DNA of 64,000 nucleotides from Photobacterium damselae (GTDB lineage Bacteria; Pseudomonadota; Gammaproteobacteria; Enterobacterales; Vibrionaceae): contig NZ_PYOG01000020.1 in NCBI RefSeq assembly GCF_003026815.1, positions 23,019 to 87,018 on the forward strand, written 5' to 3'. The notes beneath the pieces were generated by a model that searched no databases, was not told where the DNA came from, and saw only the letters and a list, made by a program, of their open reading frames with translations. The position numbers and the translations under genes were made by a program. Below, piece by piece: positions 43,948-52,455 of this stretch (positions within the stretch are counted from its first letter, which is position 1; each line of letters opens with the position of its first letter).

Positions 43948-45264
43948 TTACGCTGTTTTAGGCGCTGTTTTAGGCGCTGTTTTAGGCGCTGTTTTAGGCG
44001 CTGTTTTCTTAGTTGCCTTTTTCGCAACTTTTTTCGCTTTCGCCTTTTTCTTTTTCGCTAGTTCAGCTTTGGCTTTTTTATCTAGATTTTTCGGTTTTTT
44101 CTTCTTAACCGTTGCCGCTTTCTTAGTTGCAGGGCGTAGACCTTCAACAAAGCGCTCTGGCACTTCTTCTTTAATGTAACGACAAACACGTTCCATCATT
44201 GCTTGGTCATGTGCTTCAACAAGCGAGATCGCACTACCTTTTTTACCAGCACGTGCAGTACGACCAATACGGTGTAGATACACATCTGCAGTACGTGGCA
44301 TGTCAAAGTTAATTACATGGCTAACATCAGGTAAATCGATACCACGAGCGGCAACGTCAGTTGCGATCATTACGTTAATCACACCTTCGCGGAAACGGCG
44401 AATAGTGTTACTACGTGCAGCCTGTGCCATTTCACCTTGGATCCAGCAACACTTGATCTGACGAGTCTCTAATTGACCACGCAGTTCAGCAAGACGCTCA
44501 CGGGTTTTCACAAAGATAATGGTACGTTCAGCATCGTTACGAAGTAGGTGCTCAAGAATTGCTAACTTGTGCTCCATGTTGTCACAACGGTGATAAACCT
44601 GATGGATTTTCTTACGCTCACGACGTGATGGCTCTGCGTTTACTTCTAGCGGCTCATTTAAGATGTGCTGCGAGAATTCACGAACACCTTTACCTTCTAA
44701 TGTTGCAGAGAACAATAGGCTCTGTTGACGCCAGCGACACTCTTTATTAATGCGCTCAACAATCTTACCAAAGCCCATATCTAGCATACGGTCAGCTTCA
44801 TCTAGGATCAGACATTCGATAGCACGACAATCAAAGCGCTCTGCTTCAATGTATTCCATCAAACGGCCTGGAGTTGCAACCACGATATCTTGGGTTTTAC
44901 CTAGCAGTTCTGCGTGTTCATCGTAAGAGATACCACCTGTAATCGTAAAGATCTTCAGATCGGTGTATTTCGCTAGCGCACGAGCATGATCTGCAACCTG
45001 AATCGCAAGCTCACGTGTTGGGGTTAAGACTAAAACACGAGCAGGACCTGGCTTACGGCGCGGAAAGTCCATTAGGTGTTGAATCATAGGAAGAAGAAAC
45101 GCAGCGGTCTTTCCGGTTCCTGTTGGTGCAGACGCCATGACATCTTTACCGTCAAGGGCGTGAGGGATAGCCTGTGCCTGTACCACGGTTGGGCGGCTGT
45201 AACCGATCTCTTCAATCGCGCGTAGCAGTTCGCTATCTAACTCTAATTCGGAAAAGTCTCTCAC
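43948..45264 (-). CDS. srmB: ATP-dependent RNA helicase SrmB, repeat-bearing tail
   Basis: DEAD-box helicase acting early in 50S ribosome assembly. It has 438 residues from a GTG with aggag nine bases upstream. RecA-like domain 1 has APTGTGKTAA (Walker A), LTPTRELAIQ, ATPGRLME, DEAD in LILDEADRMLD, and SAT in LLFSATL; domain 2 has VATDVAARGID-type text (MIATDVAARGIDLPDV) and HRIGRTARAG. The C-terminus is a lysine/alanine-rich tail (about 375-438) ending in KTAPKTAPKTAPKTAPKTA, encoded by a perfect 12-base DNA repeat. Such basic tails bind RNA non-specifically. trmN6 lies upstream; in E. coli srmB and this gene (yfiC) are also neighbours. Confidence 0.96.
   Translation of the reverse strand: MRDFSELELDSELLRAIEEIGYSRPTVVQAQAIPHALDGKDVMASAPTGTGKTAAFLLPMIQHLMDFPRRKPGPARVLVLTPTRELAIQVADHARALAKYTDLKIFTITGGISYDEHAELLGKTQDIVVATPGRLMEYIEAERFDCRAIECLILDEADRMLDMGFGKIVERINKECRWRQQSLLFSATLEGKGVREFSQHILNEPLEVNAEPSRRERKKIHQVYHRCDNMEHKLAILEHLLRNDAERTIIFVKTRERLAELRGQLETRQIKCCWIQGEMAQAARSNTIRRFREGVINVMIATDVAARGIDLPDVSHVINFDMPRTADVYLHRIGRTARAGKKGSAISLVEAHDQAMMERVCRYIKEEVPERFVEGLRPATKKAATVKKKKPKNLDKKAKAELAKKKKAKAKKVAKKATKKTAPKTAPKTAPKTAPKTA
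43951..44007. repeat. 12-bp tandem repeat inside the srmB 3' end
   Basis: The unit cgctgttttagg occurs four times exactly, followed by a partial fifth copy (cgctgtttt). It codes for repeated Lys-Thr-Ala-Pro. A multiple of three keeps the frame whatever the copy number. Confidence 0.95.
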
Positions 45265-45340
45265 CAGTTATGTCTCCTAAGACTTTAAAACAGTATGATC
45301 TTTGACTCATTAAGGATAGCCAAAGTTTAAGGGGCGGCAT

Positions 45341-45484
45341 TATATACCCAAGTAACCTCAAGATGCGAGGTTCAGCGAGAATAATTTGGTTTACAGGCAA
45401 GGCAACGATTTGAAGATCTAGTGGCTCTAAATTAAAAGTCATTATCCCCAAATTGAGGCAAGTTGCAGCCAGCTTTAAGATAAA
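45341..45484. repeat. Probable Vibrionaceae intergenic repeat
   Basis: From tatacccaagtaacctcaag onward, this stretch resembles an intergenic repeat I associate with vibrio genomes (hairpin aacctc/gaggtt at 45354-45372, then caggcaaggcaacgatttga). No second copy is in the window, so the call rests on memory of the family. It lies between trmN6 and srmB. Confidence 0.4.
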
Positions 45485-45490
45485 AGCATA

Positions 45491-46204
45491 TTACATATTC
45501 AGGTAGAAAGATTGTGTCAAAGCAATAAATTCCGCGGAATAGCCATTTCCATCGTGAATACAAAGTGTTGTCTCTTCACAATTTCGGTTTTCACTGGCGG
45601 TAAATGCCATTAATAAACGAAAGATTGGTTTTTTGGCTGTAGATTGCACCCGACAGAGTCGACAACAAGATAAGCCATAATCGGCCGCAGCTTTAATCAG
45701 TTGTTCGCCTTCGTAAGTGGGCAAAATTAGGCTTGCTTGACCGTTATCAGCCAGTAAATGTTTAAGCGCTTGGAGTAACGCACTATGGCTTAATGTATCG
45801 GTATGACGAGCTTGTGCCCGTTGCCCTCGCTGAGCCTGCTGACCAAAATTGAAATAAGGTGGATTACAGACAATAGAACCAAATGTTTGCTTAGAAATAG
45901 TTGGAAACCAATGAATTAAGTTGGCTTCAATACATGAAAGGCGTGCTGACCAAGGTGAGTGACCAAAGTTATCCTTAGCCACCAGAGCTGCGGTTGGATC
46001 CAACTCTATTGCCGTAATGGAAGCGTCACCGGTTCGCTGTGCTGCCATTAATGCCAGTAGACCACTCCCTGTTCCAATATCTAAGATTGGCTGTGTTTGC
46101 TCGAGTTTGGCCCAGGCTCCTAACAAAATGCCATCGGTGCTAACGGGCATACCACATCCACCATGGTTTACATGAAATTGTTTAAGAGTAAATCCGCTGC
46201 TCAT
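45491..46204 (-). CDS. trmN6: tRNA1(Val) (adenine(37)-N6)-methyltransferase
   Basis: SAM-dependent enzyme (YfiC) that makes m6A at position 37 of tRNA1-Val. It has 237 residues from ATG 46204 (MSSGFTLKQFHVNHGGCGM). The SAM-binding motif I is ILDIGTGSGLLALMAAQR near residues 40-57, followed by ITAIELDP. The N6-adenine methylase motif IV is VCNPPYFNFG near 113-122. Length, motifs and the srmB neighbour match E. coli YfiC. Confidence 0.93.
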   Translation of the reverse strand: MSSGFTLKQFHVNHGGCGMPVSTDGILLGAWAKLEQTQPILDIGTGSGLLALMAAQRTGDASITAIELDPTAALVAKDNFGHSPWSARLSCIEANLIHWFPTISKQTFGSIVCNPPYFNFGQQAQRGQRAQARHTDTLSHSALLQALKHLLADNGQASLILPTYEGEQLIKAAADYGLSCCRLCRVQSTAKKPIFRLLMAFTASENRNCEETTLCIHDGNGYSAEFIALTQSFYLNM

Positions 46205-46580
46205 TGTGCTGTCTCATCACGTTATTTTTGTCAAAACCACAATATCCATATGGATTTTGCGTCAGAAAGGGAACAAATACTTTAGCTTGTGTTGTTTAAA
46301 AAATGTTAAATAGATATTAATTCTGTTTGTTATATTTCTGAAAACCCATGTAATCCAGACTATAGCTCTGAAATGATTTTCTGATTTGGAAGTTAATTCT
46401 AGTTTTTTAATCTTTACACTTTAGATTATGGTGTTTTTCACTACCCTGTTGCTTATCGAACTCTTTTTAGTCATTATGCTGAGAGATGTGTCACAACCAG
46501 TAATATCTAAATTGTGACATAGACTAAATAATTACAAAACAGACACAACAACATTAATGATTAAGAGTGGAAGGTGCAGT
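46205..46580. other. trmN6-brnQ divergent intergenic region with inverted repeat
   Basis: About 375 AT-rich bases. TGTCACA (46489-46495) and TGTGACA (46513-46519) form an inverted repeat with centres about 24 bases apart, 62-92 bases before the brnQ start, a plausible operator. No gene is seen. Confidence 0.5.
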
Positions 46581-47894
46581 TTGAAAAGATCACTCAAAGC
46601 AACGGACATCTTTGCGTTAGGCTTTATGACTTTCGCATTCTTTTTAGGTGCAGGTAATATCATTTTTCCACCGCTAGCTGGATTGCAAGCGGGTGAACAT
46701 ATGGGATCTGCAATGTTTGGCTTCTTAGTAACGGCGGTAGGTTTACCTCTAATTGGTATTATTGCTGTTGCGCTTGCTGGTGGTGGATGGAAAGGGTTAA
46801 CCCGCGATCTTCCTCCATTTGTTGCAACCCTGATGGCAGTGCTGATCTTCATTATTATCGGTCCCGCTTTTGCAGCGCCGCGTACAGGTCTTGTAGCATA
46901 TGAGATGGCAGTAAAACCGTTTCTAGGTGCCGATGCTGGCCAAACAAGTTTGACAGTTTTCTCGGTTATTTTCTTTGCTGTCGCACTGTTTTTTGCGTGG
47001 TCGCGAGGCAAACTGATCGACATGATCGGTAAGTTCTTAACGCCAGCATTATTTGCGGTACTAGCCATTCTTGCGATTGCGGTTTTTGTTAACCCTCAAG
47101 GTGCTATTGAAGCAGCTCAAGCAGATTATGTGACTCAGCCATTTACTAAAGGTTTCCTTGAAGGTTATAACACCATGGATACTTTTGCCGCGCTGATGTT
47201 TGGCATGCTGATTGTCGATGTGATCCGCAGTAAAGGCATTACTGATGAGAAAGAGACTTGTACTTATCTTATCTATGCCGGTTTGATTGCTGCCGCTGGT
47301 TTAGCATTTGTTTATGTTTCTCTATTCTACCTTGGTGCAACCAGCTCGACTGTTGCAGGTGGTGCAGCAAATGGTGGTGAAATTCTAACTGCGTATGTTC
47401 AGGCACTATTTGGTTCAACAGGGCAAATTATTCTGTCTGCCATTGTGTTACTAGCATGTTTGACTACAGCTATCGGTCTAATTAGTGCATGTTCGGATTA
47501 CTTCAGCTCATTAACTAAGCTTTCTTATGAGAAGTGGGCGGTCATTTTAGCGGTAATCTGTGCTGTTGTTGCCAATGTTGGTCTAAATCAGCTGATTACA
47601 TTATCGATTCCAGTACTGTTTGCTCTATATCCGGTGGCTATTGCATTAGTTGCGTTAACTTTTGTCCGTCGCTGGTTACCAAATCCTGCACTGGCTTATC
47701 GTGTAGTGCTTGCAGTTTCTCTACTGTTTAGCTTAATCGATGTGGCTAAGTATCTTGGTTTTGATATGTCGGCACTGAATGTTCTACCTCTGTATGACTA
47801 TGGTATGGCATGGGTTCTACCAACCTTTATCGCCTTAGTCGTGACTCGTTTTATCGGTGGTAACGGTGCTGAGCATCAAACTCGAACGGTTTAG
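46581..47894 (+). CDS. brnQ: Branched-chain amino acid / sodium symporter
   Basis: LIVCS-family carrier that imports leucine, isoleucine and valine with sodium. I start it at TTG 46581 (MKRSLKATDIFALGFM), because ggaaggtgcagt precedes it at ideal spacing and the N-terminus then aligns with BrnQ; an ATG at 46557 has no ribosome site. It has 437 residues and about twelve hydrophobic segments. Family motifs: FALGFMTFAFFLGAGNIIFPP near residues 10-30, GPAFAAPRTGLVAYE and LLACLTTAIGLISACSDYF. It ends at a strong terminator. Confidence 0.95.
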   Translation: MKRSLKATDIFALGFMTFAFFLGAGNIIFPPLAGLQAGEHMGSAMFGFLVTAVGLPLIGIIAVALAGGGWKGLTRDLPPFVATLMAVLIFIIIGPAFAAPRTGLVAYEMAVKPFLGADAGQTSLTVFSVIFFAVALFFAWSRGKLIDMIGKFLTPALFAVLAILAIAVFVNPQGAIEAAQADYVTQPFTKGFLEGYNTMDTFAALMFGMLIVDVIRSKGITDEKETCTYLIYAGLIAAAGLAFVYVSLFYLGATSSTVAGGAANGGEILTAYVQALFGSTGQIILSAIVLLACLTTAIGLISACSDYFSSLTKLSYEKWAVILAVICAVVANVGLNQLITLSIPVLFALYPVAIALVALTFVRRWLPNPALAYRVVLAVSLLFSLIDVAKYLGFDMSALNVLPLYDYGMAWVLPTFIALVVTRFIGGNGAEHQTRTV

Positions 47895-47915
47895 TAAAAA
47901 GTCATAAGCACAATA

Positions 47916-47947
47916 AAAACGGGATGCAGTTAGGCATCCCGTTTTTT
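47916..47947 (+). terminator. Rho-independent terminator after brnQ
   Basis: aaaacgggatgc / gcatcccgtttt with a 6-base loop and T run. It may act weakly for the converging fldB as well. Confidence 0.9.
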
Positions 47948-47968
47948 GTTCTGGATTCTTAATCAGAG

Positions 47969-48493
47969 TTAGCTTAGAGCTTCTGCATACTCAGCCATAA
48001 TTTGGCCGCACCAAGTGGTGATACGCTCATCGCTAAGTTCATATTGACTGTCTTCATCAAGAGCCAGCCCTACAAAGAACTCTCCATCGTCTGTCAATGC
48101 TTTAGAAGCGGTAAACTGATAGTTCTCGTCATTAGGCCAATAACCGATGACATTAACCCCGGTTGGTAATAGCTTATCATGCAGCATTCCCATCGCATCA
48201 AGATACCACTCGGTATAACCTTCTTGATCACCTAGGCCAAACAGTGCAATGGTTTTGCCGTTAAGGTCTAAACCATCTAATTGTTGCCATACCGCTTCCC
48301 AGTCTTCTTGTAGTTCACCAAAATCCCAGGTTGAAATACCTAAAATCAACAGATCAAATGAGTTCATCTCACTAATAGGTGTCTCTTTGATATTAAAGAC
48401 GGAGACAAGATCGTGGCCAAGACAGTCACGAATTTTTTCTGCTGCCATTTCGGTGTAGCAGGTTGTTGAGCCATAAAATAAGCCGATTTTCAT
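47969..48493 (-). CDS. fldB: Flavodoxin FldB
   Basis: FMN-binding electron carrier, 174 residues (E. coli FldB 173). The phosphate-binding loop is [18 protein letters not shown] at the N-terminus; the isoalloxazine-contacting regions are [13 protein letters not shown] near residues 54-66 and [16 protein letters not shown] near 86-101. The Cys at the P-loop (TTCYTE, in place of T/N in FldA) supports FldB rather than FldA. Divergent from xerD, as in E. coli. Confidence 0.94.
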   Translation of the reverse strand: MKIGLFYGSTTCYTEMAAEKIRDCLGHDLVSVFNIKETPISEMNSFDLLILGISTWDFGELQEDWEAVWQQLDGLDLNGKTIALFGLGDQEGYTEWYLDAMGMLHDKLLPTGVNVIGYWPNDENYQFTASKALTDDGEFFVGLALDEDSQYELSDERITTWCGQIMAEYAEALS

Positions 48494-48666
48494 ACTGAGA
48501 TCCTATGGGCATGCTGATCGATTGGTCTGATACCAATTCCATTATTATTCGCCGATCTTTGCTTGTTGCGATCGCATTGGCAAGTTACTTTTGCGATTAA
48601 ATCGACTACTATAGGAAAAATACTGTGTTTATATCCATGTGTTTGGGTTTGATATAAGAGGTTTCT

Positions 48667-49563
48667 GTGGAAAACGACGACGTTGTTATTGAGCGTTTTT
48701 TAGATGCAATGTGGATGGAGCGAGGGCTATCTGAGAATACACTTGCCTCTTATCGTAATGATTTAACCAAGCTAATGATGTGGATGAAAGAGCATAAGTT
48801 GGTATTAGAGTCGATATCGGCTGACGATTTACAACGTTACCAACAGTGGCTATTTGACCAAGATTATAAACAAACATCTCGTGCACGGATGGTGTCAGCT
48901 ATCCGTCGTGTATTCCAATATCTTCACCGCGAAAAAATACGTGTCGATGATCCTAGTGCGATGTTAATTAGCCCGAAATTACCTAAACGTCTGCCAAAAG
49001 ATATCAGTGAAGCTCAGGTCGATGCGTTATTAGATGCGCCAAATGTCGATGATCCTATTGAGCTACGAGATAAAGCCATGTTGGAATTGTTGTACGCAAC
49101 GGGTCTTCGTGTTACTGAGTTAGTTAGCCTGACGATGGAAAATATCAGTTTGCGTCAAGGTGTGGTTCGTGTTGTCGGTAAAGGGGATAAAGAACGTTTA
49201 GTACCGATGGGAGAAAACGCCGTAGATTGGATTGAACAGTTTCTTGCTCAAGGACGTCCTATGTTGTTGGGGGAGAAAAGTTCAGATGTGGTTTTCCCAA
49301 GTAAACGTGCCCAACAAATGACACGGCAGACATTTTGGCACCGTATTAAACATTATGCGGTACTAGCAGGAATTGACGCTGATACATTGTCACCCCACGT
49401 AATGCGCCATGCTTTTGCAACGCATTTGCTCAATTATGGTGCTGATCTACGTGTGGTACAGATGTTGCTTGGTCATAGTGATTTATCTACAACTCAAATT
49501 TATACTCATGTTGCAACGGAGCGCTTGAAGCAATTACATGAACAGCATCACCCGCGTGGTTGA
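48667..49563 (+). CDS. xerD: Site-specific tyrosine recombinase XerD
   Basis: With XerC and FtsK it resolves chromosome dimers at dif. It has 298 residues, as in E. coli, from a GTG behind aagaggtttct. The N-terminal SAM-like DNA-binding domain covers about 1-100. The catalytic domain has the first Arg in YATGLRVTELVSL, the Lys in VVGKGDKERLVPMG, HVMRHAFATHLLNYGADLRV, GHSDLSTTQIYTHV with the nucleophile Tyr. All six active-site residues appear present. It starts the xerD-dsbC-recJ group. Confidence 0.97.
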   Translation: MENDDVVIERFLDAMWMERGLSENTLASYRNDLTKLMMWMKEHKLVLESISADDLQRYQQWLFDQDYKQTSRARMVSAIRRVFQYLHREKIRVDDPSAMLISPKLPKRLPKDISEAQVDALLDAPNVDDPIELRDKAMLELLYATGLRVTELVSLTMENISLRQGVVRVVGKGDKERLVPMGENAVDWIEQFLAQGRPMLLGEKSSDVVFPSKRAQQMTRQTFWHRIKHYAVLAGIDADTLSPHVMRHAFATHLLNYGADLRVVQMLLGHSDLSTTQIYTHVATERLKQLHEQHHPRG

Positions 49564-49736
49564 TAAATTGAATATGCTATTGTGATGATAGTATTGGCGA
49601 AATGAATAACGATCGATTATTCTCCAGTTTCGCAAAATGAGTTTGAAATTATCACTGCTTTCTGTGGTCTTAATTGAAATTTTTGCACTTTAGTGCGGTC
49701 TTATTGACCACTGTTTATTTAAAAAGGATGTATTGC

Positions 49737-50468
49737 ATGCACATTATCGGCCGGACCCTACTGGCAACTGTTATCGCAGCGACTGCATTTTCTGCTTCTG
49801 CTGCGCCAAATAAAGCGGCAATTACTAAAAAGTTGAGCGCGATTGGTTTAGTGCCAACAGAAATTACGGCCTCTCAGGTAGCAGGCCTAAATGAGGTTGT
49901 CACTGAGCGTGGTATTGTTTACACCTCAGATGACGGTAATTATTTCATTGTTGGTCATCTTTATGACAACCAAGCTGCTCAGCCTGTTAATGTGACAGAG
50001 CAGAAAATGGCTAAGATCAATAAAGATAAGCTACAAGGAATGGAAGATGAGATGATCATCTATCCTGCTAAGAATCAAAAGCATGTCATTACAGTTTTCA
50101 CTGATACAACTTGTGGTTACTGCCGTAAACTACACAATGAAATGCAAGCATATAACGACAAAGGCATTACTGTTCGTTATTTAGCATTCCCTCGTGGCGG
50201 TGAGCAGTCAGGCAACTTTATGCAAATGGCTCAGATTTGGGGTGCAAAAGATCGAGCAAAAGCGATGGATGATGCAAAAAATGGCTCATTTGATCCAAAA
50301 GGCATTACTCCACGTACCGATCTAATTAAAAAGCATTATGAGCTAGGTGTGGCAATGGGTGTGAATGGTACACCTGCAATTGTACTAGAAGATGGCACTA
50401 TGATTCCTGGTTACCAGCCAGCGGCATCACTAAGCCAGATGCTGGATGCACAACAGAGCAAAAAGTAA
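49737..50468 (+). CDS. dsbC: Thiol:disulfide interchange protein DsbC
   Basis: Periplasmic disulfide isomerase/reductase, kept reduced by DsbD. ATG 49737 (MHIIGRTLLATVIAATAFSA), behind aaaaagga, gives 243 residues; longer starts would spoil the signal peptide. Cleavage is likely after ASA near residue 22. The N-terminal dimerisation domain (about 25-80) precedes a thioredoxin-fold domain with the CGYC active site at Cys126/Cys129 (DTTCGYCRKLH) and the cis-proline loop NGTPAIVLEDG. It lies between xerD and recJ, as in E. coli. Confidence 0.95.
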   Translation: MHIIGRTLLATVIAATAFSASAAPNKAAITKKLSAIGLVPTEITASQVAGLNEVVTERGIVYTSDDGNYFIVGHLYDNQAAQPVNVTEQKMAKINKDKLQGMEDEMIIYPAKNQKHVITVFTDTTCGYCRKLHNEMQAYNDKGITVRYLAFPRGGEQSGNFMQMAQIWGAKDRAKAMDDAKNGSFDPKGITPRTDLIKKHYELGVAMGVNGTPAIVLEDGTMIPGYQPAASLSQMLDAQQSKK

Positions 50469-50487
50469 TTTGTAGTAATATTGATAG

Positions 50488-50518
50488 AAGCCCAGCAGCT
50501 TAACTGTTGGGCTTTTTT
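50488..50518 (+). terminator. Rho-independent terminator after dsbC
   Basis: agcccagcag pairs with ctgttgggct (G-U allowed) and is followed by TTTTTT. This suggests recJ has its own promoter or depends on read-through. Confidence 0.82.
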
Positions 50519-50572
50519 ATTACTGGTAGACCAAGTAAGATGGCGAGATAAAGATTAAAAAGAAGTTTGCTC

Positions 50573-52297
50573 ATGATTGAAATAAAACGCCGACCAGAAG
50601 CGGATATTTCTGGCTTTTCCGATGCTATTCCAGCCCGATTAAAACGTATTTATGCCAGCCGTGGGATTACCCATGATGGTGAGTTAGAGCGTGGAGCTAA
50701 AGGCTTGTTGAGCTATAACCAACTCCATGGTATGGCTCAAGCGGTGGATTTATTAGAGCAAGCTTTACGTAATAATCAACGTATTATTATCGTAAGCGAT
50801 TTTGATGCTGATGGGGCAACCAGTTCTGCGCTATCGGTGCTCGCCTTTAAGATGCTTGGCTGCCAAAACGTAGATTATTTGGTACCAAACCGCTTTGATG
50901 ATGGTTATGGATTAAGTCCTGAAGTGGTGGATCAAGCGCTGGCGAAAGGCGTTGAAGTGATCATGACCGTTGATAATGGTGTGTCTTCACTGTCTGGAGT
51001 TGCTTACGCAAAAGAGAAAGGCTTAACGGTTGTTGTGACCGATCACCACCTGCCTGGCGATATACTGCCTAATGCCGACGCAATTGTTAACCCTAACTTA
51101 AATGAGTGTGGTTTTCCTTCTAAAGCATTGTGCGGAGTGGGGGTTGCGTTTTATCTGATGTTGGCTCTTCGAGCTCAGTTACGAGCAACCGATTGGTTTA
51201 CGCAACAAAATATTCCTGAGCCAAACTTAGCTGAATTACTCGATTTAGTTGCATTAGGTACCGTTGCCGATGTGGTTGCACTGGATGGTAATAACCGTAT
51301 TTTAGTCCATCAAGGCCTACAACGTATTCGTGCTGGTCGTTGTCGCCCAGGTATTCAAGCTTTAATTGAAGTTGCTAATCGCGATCCGCAAAAGATAGTG
51401 ACCAGCGATCTTGGTTTTGCTTTAGGTCCTCGAATTAATGCCGCAGGTCGTCTTGATGATATGGCTTTTGGTGTTGAGCTACTCTTATGTGACAACATTC
51501 AATCTGCTCGTCGTATGGCTACCGAACTTGATGGGTTAAATCAAACCCGTAAAGAGATTGAACAAGGCATGAAAGAGGAAGCGCTAGCCATTTGTGAGCG
51601 ACTAAAATTTAGTGCCAACGATATGCCTTATGGCTTAGTGCTGTTTCAAAAAGATTGGCACCAAGGGGTGATAGGCATTTTAGCATCGCGGATTAAAGAA
51701 AAATTTCATCGTCCAGTGATCTGTTTTGCCGATGCGGGTAATGAGCAAATCAAAGGTTCATGCCGTTCCATTCCTGGGTTACATATGCGTGATGTGTTGG
51801 ATCTTATTGATACACAAAACCCAGGCATGATCGCTAAGTTTGGTGGACATGCAATGGCAGCGGGTTTAACAATAGATACCAAGCAATTGGATGCCTTTAG
51901 TCGCGCCTTTGATCAAGCGGTGCGTAATGAATTGGGCGAAGATGAGCTAAAAGGTGTATTGCTCACCGACGGTGAATTGGAAGCCAATGAATTTAATTTA
52001 GATACCGCAGAAATGTTACGTGCAGGCGGGCCGTGGGGACAGCAATTTCCGGAACCGACATTTGATGGAACGTTTCGATTGCTTCATCAAAAACTGGTTG
52101 GCGGTAAGCATCTTAAAATGATGGTTGAGCCGCTACATGGTGGCAGTGTTATTGATGCGATCGCTTTTAACGTGGATCTTAAACGCTGGCCCGACGCCTC
52201 AGTTCAGCAAGTTGAGTTAGTTTATCGACTCGATATTAATGAATTTCGCGGTAATCGCAGTGTGCAATTAATGATTGAGCATTTAGCGGCAAAATAA
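50573..52297 (+). CDS. recJ: Single-stranded-DNA-specific exonuclease RecJ
   Basis: 5'-3' ssDNA exonuclease used in RecF-pathway recombination, mismatch and base-excision repair. ATG 50573 (MIEIKRRPEADISGFSDA) has agaag upstream and gives 574 residues (E. coli 577). DHH-family motifs: IIVSDFDADGATSSAL near residues 72-87, MTVDNGVSS, VVTDHHLPG, and DHHA1 motifs GVIGILASRIKEKFHRPV and KFGGHAMAAGLTI. A C-terminal OB-like domain completes it. Confidence 0.96.
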   Translation: MIEIKRRPEADISGFSDAIPARLKRIYASRGITHDGELERGAKGLLSYNQLHGMAQAVDLLEQALRNNQRIIIVSDFDADGATSSALSVLAFKMLGCQNVDYLVPNRFDDGYGLSPEVVDQALAKGVEVIMTVDNGVSSLSGVAYAKEKGLTVVVTDHHLPGDILPNADAIVNPNLNECGFPSKALCGVGVAFYLMLALRAQLRATDWFTQQNIPEPNLAELLDLVALGTVADVVALDGNNRILVHQGLQRIRAGRCRPGIQALIEVANRDPQKIVTSDLGFALGPRINAAGRLDDMAFGVELLLCDNIQSARRMATELDGLNQTRKEIEQGMKEEALAICERLKFSANDMPYGLVLFQKDWHQGVIGILASRIKEKFHRPVICFADAGNEQIKGSCRSIPGLHMRDVLDLIDTQNPGMIAKFGGHAMAAGLTIDTKQLDAFSRAFDQAVRNELGEDELKGVLLTDGELEANEFNLDTAEMLRAGGPWGQQFPEPTFDGTFRLLHQKLVGGKHLKMMVEPLHGGSVIDAIAFNVDLKRWPDASVQQVELVYRLDINEFRGNRSVQLMIEHLAAK

Positions 52298-52455
52298 GAC
52301 TTCATCTCTTAATCTCAACTTAGAGTGGCGAAAAAAGCCTGAATTATCGCCACTCTCGTAATAATTTTCCGATTCCTATCTCTCCCCCCTGTATATTCTA
52401 TCTACAATTCGATAGAATCCTGCGGTTATGTCCATTTCGACGATGATGAGTGGCA

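Noticed and set aside
43951..44007. CRISPR-like repeats
   Set aside because: Units are contiguous with no spacers and lie in frame inside srmB, so this is a coding tandem repeat.
46532..47068. Open frame of about 178 codons antisense to brnQ
   Set aside because: Its Pro/Ala/Lys-rich text mirrors the hydrophobic codons of brnQ on the other strand; there is no ribosome site and no family resemblance.
48528..48600. Possible repeat beginning ataccaattcc before xerD
   Set aside because: Only a short resemblance to other intergenic text near 43016; too weak to call a repeat family.
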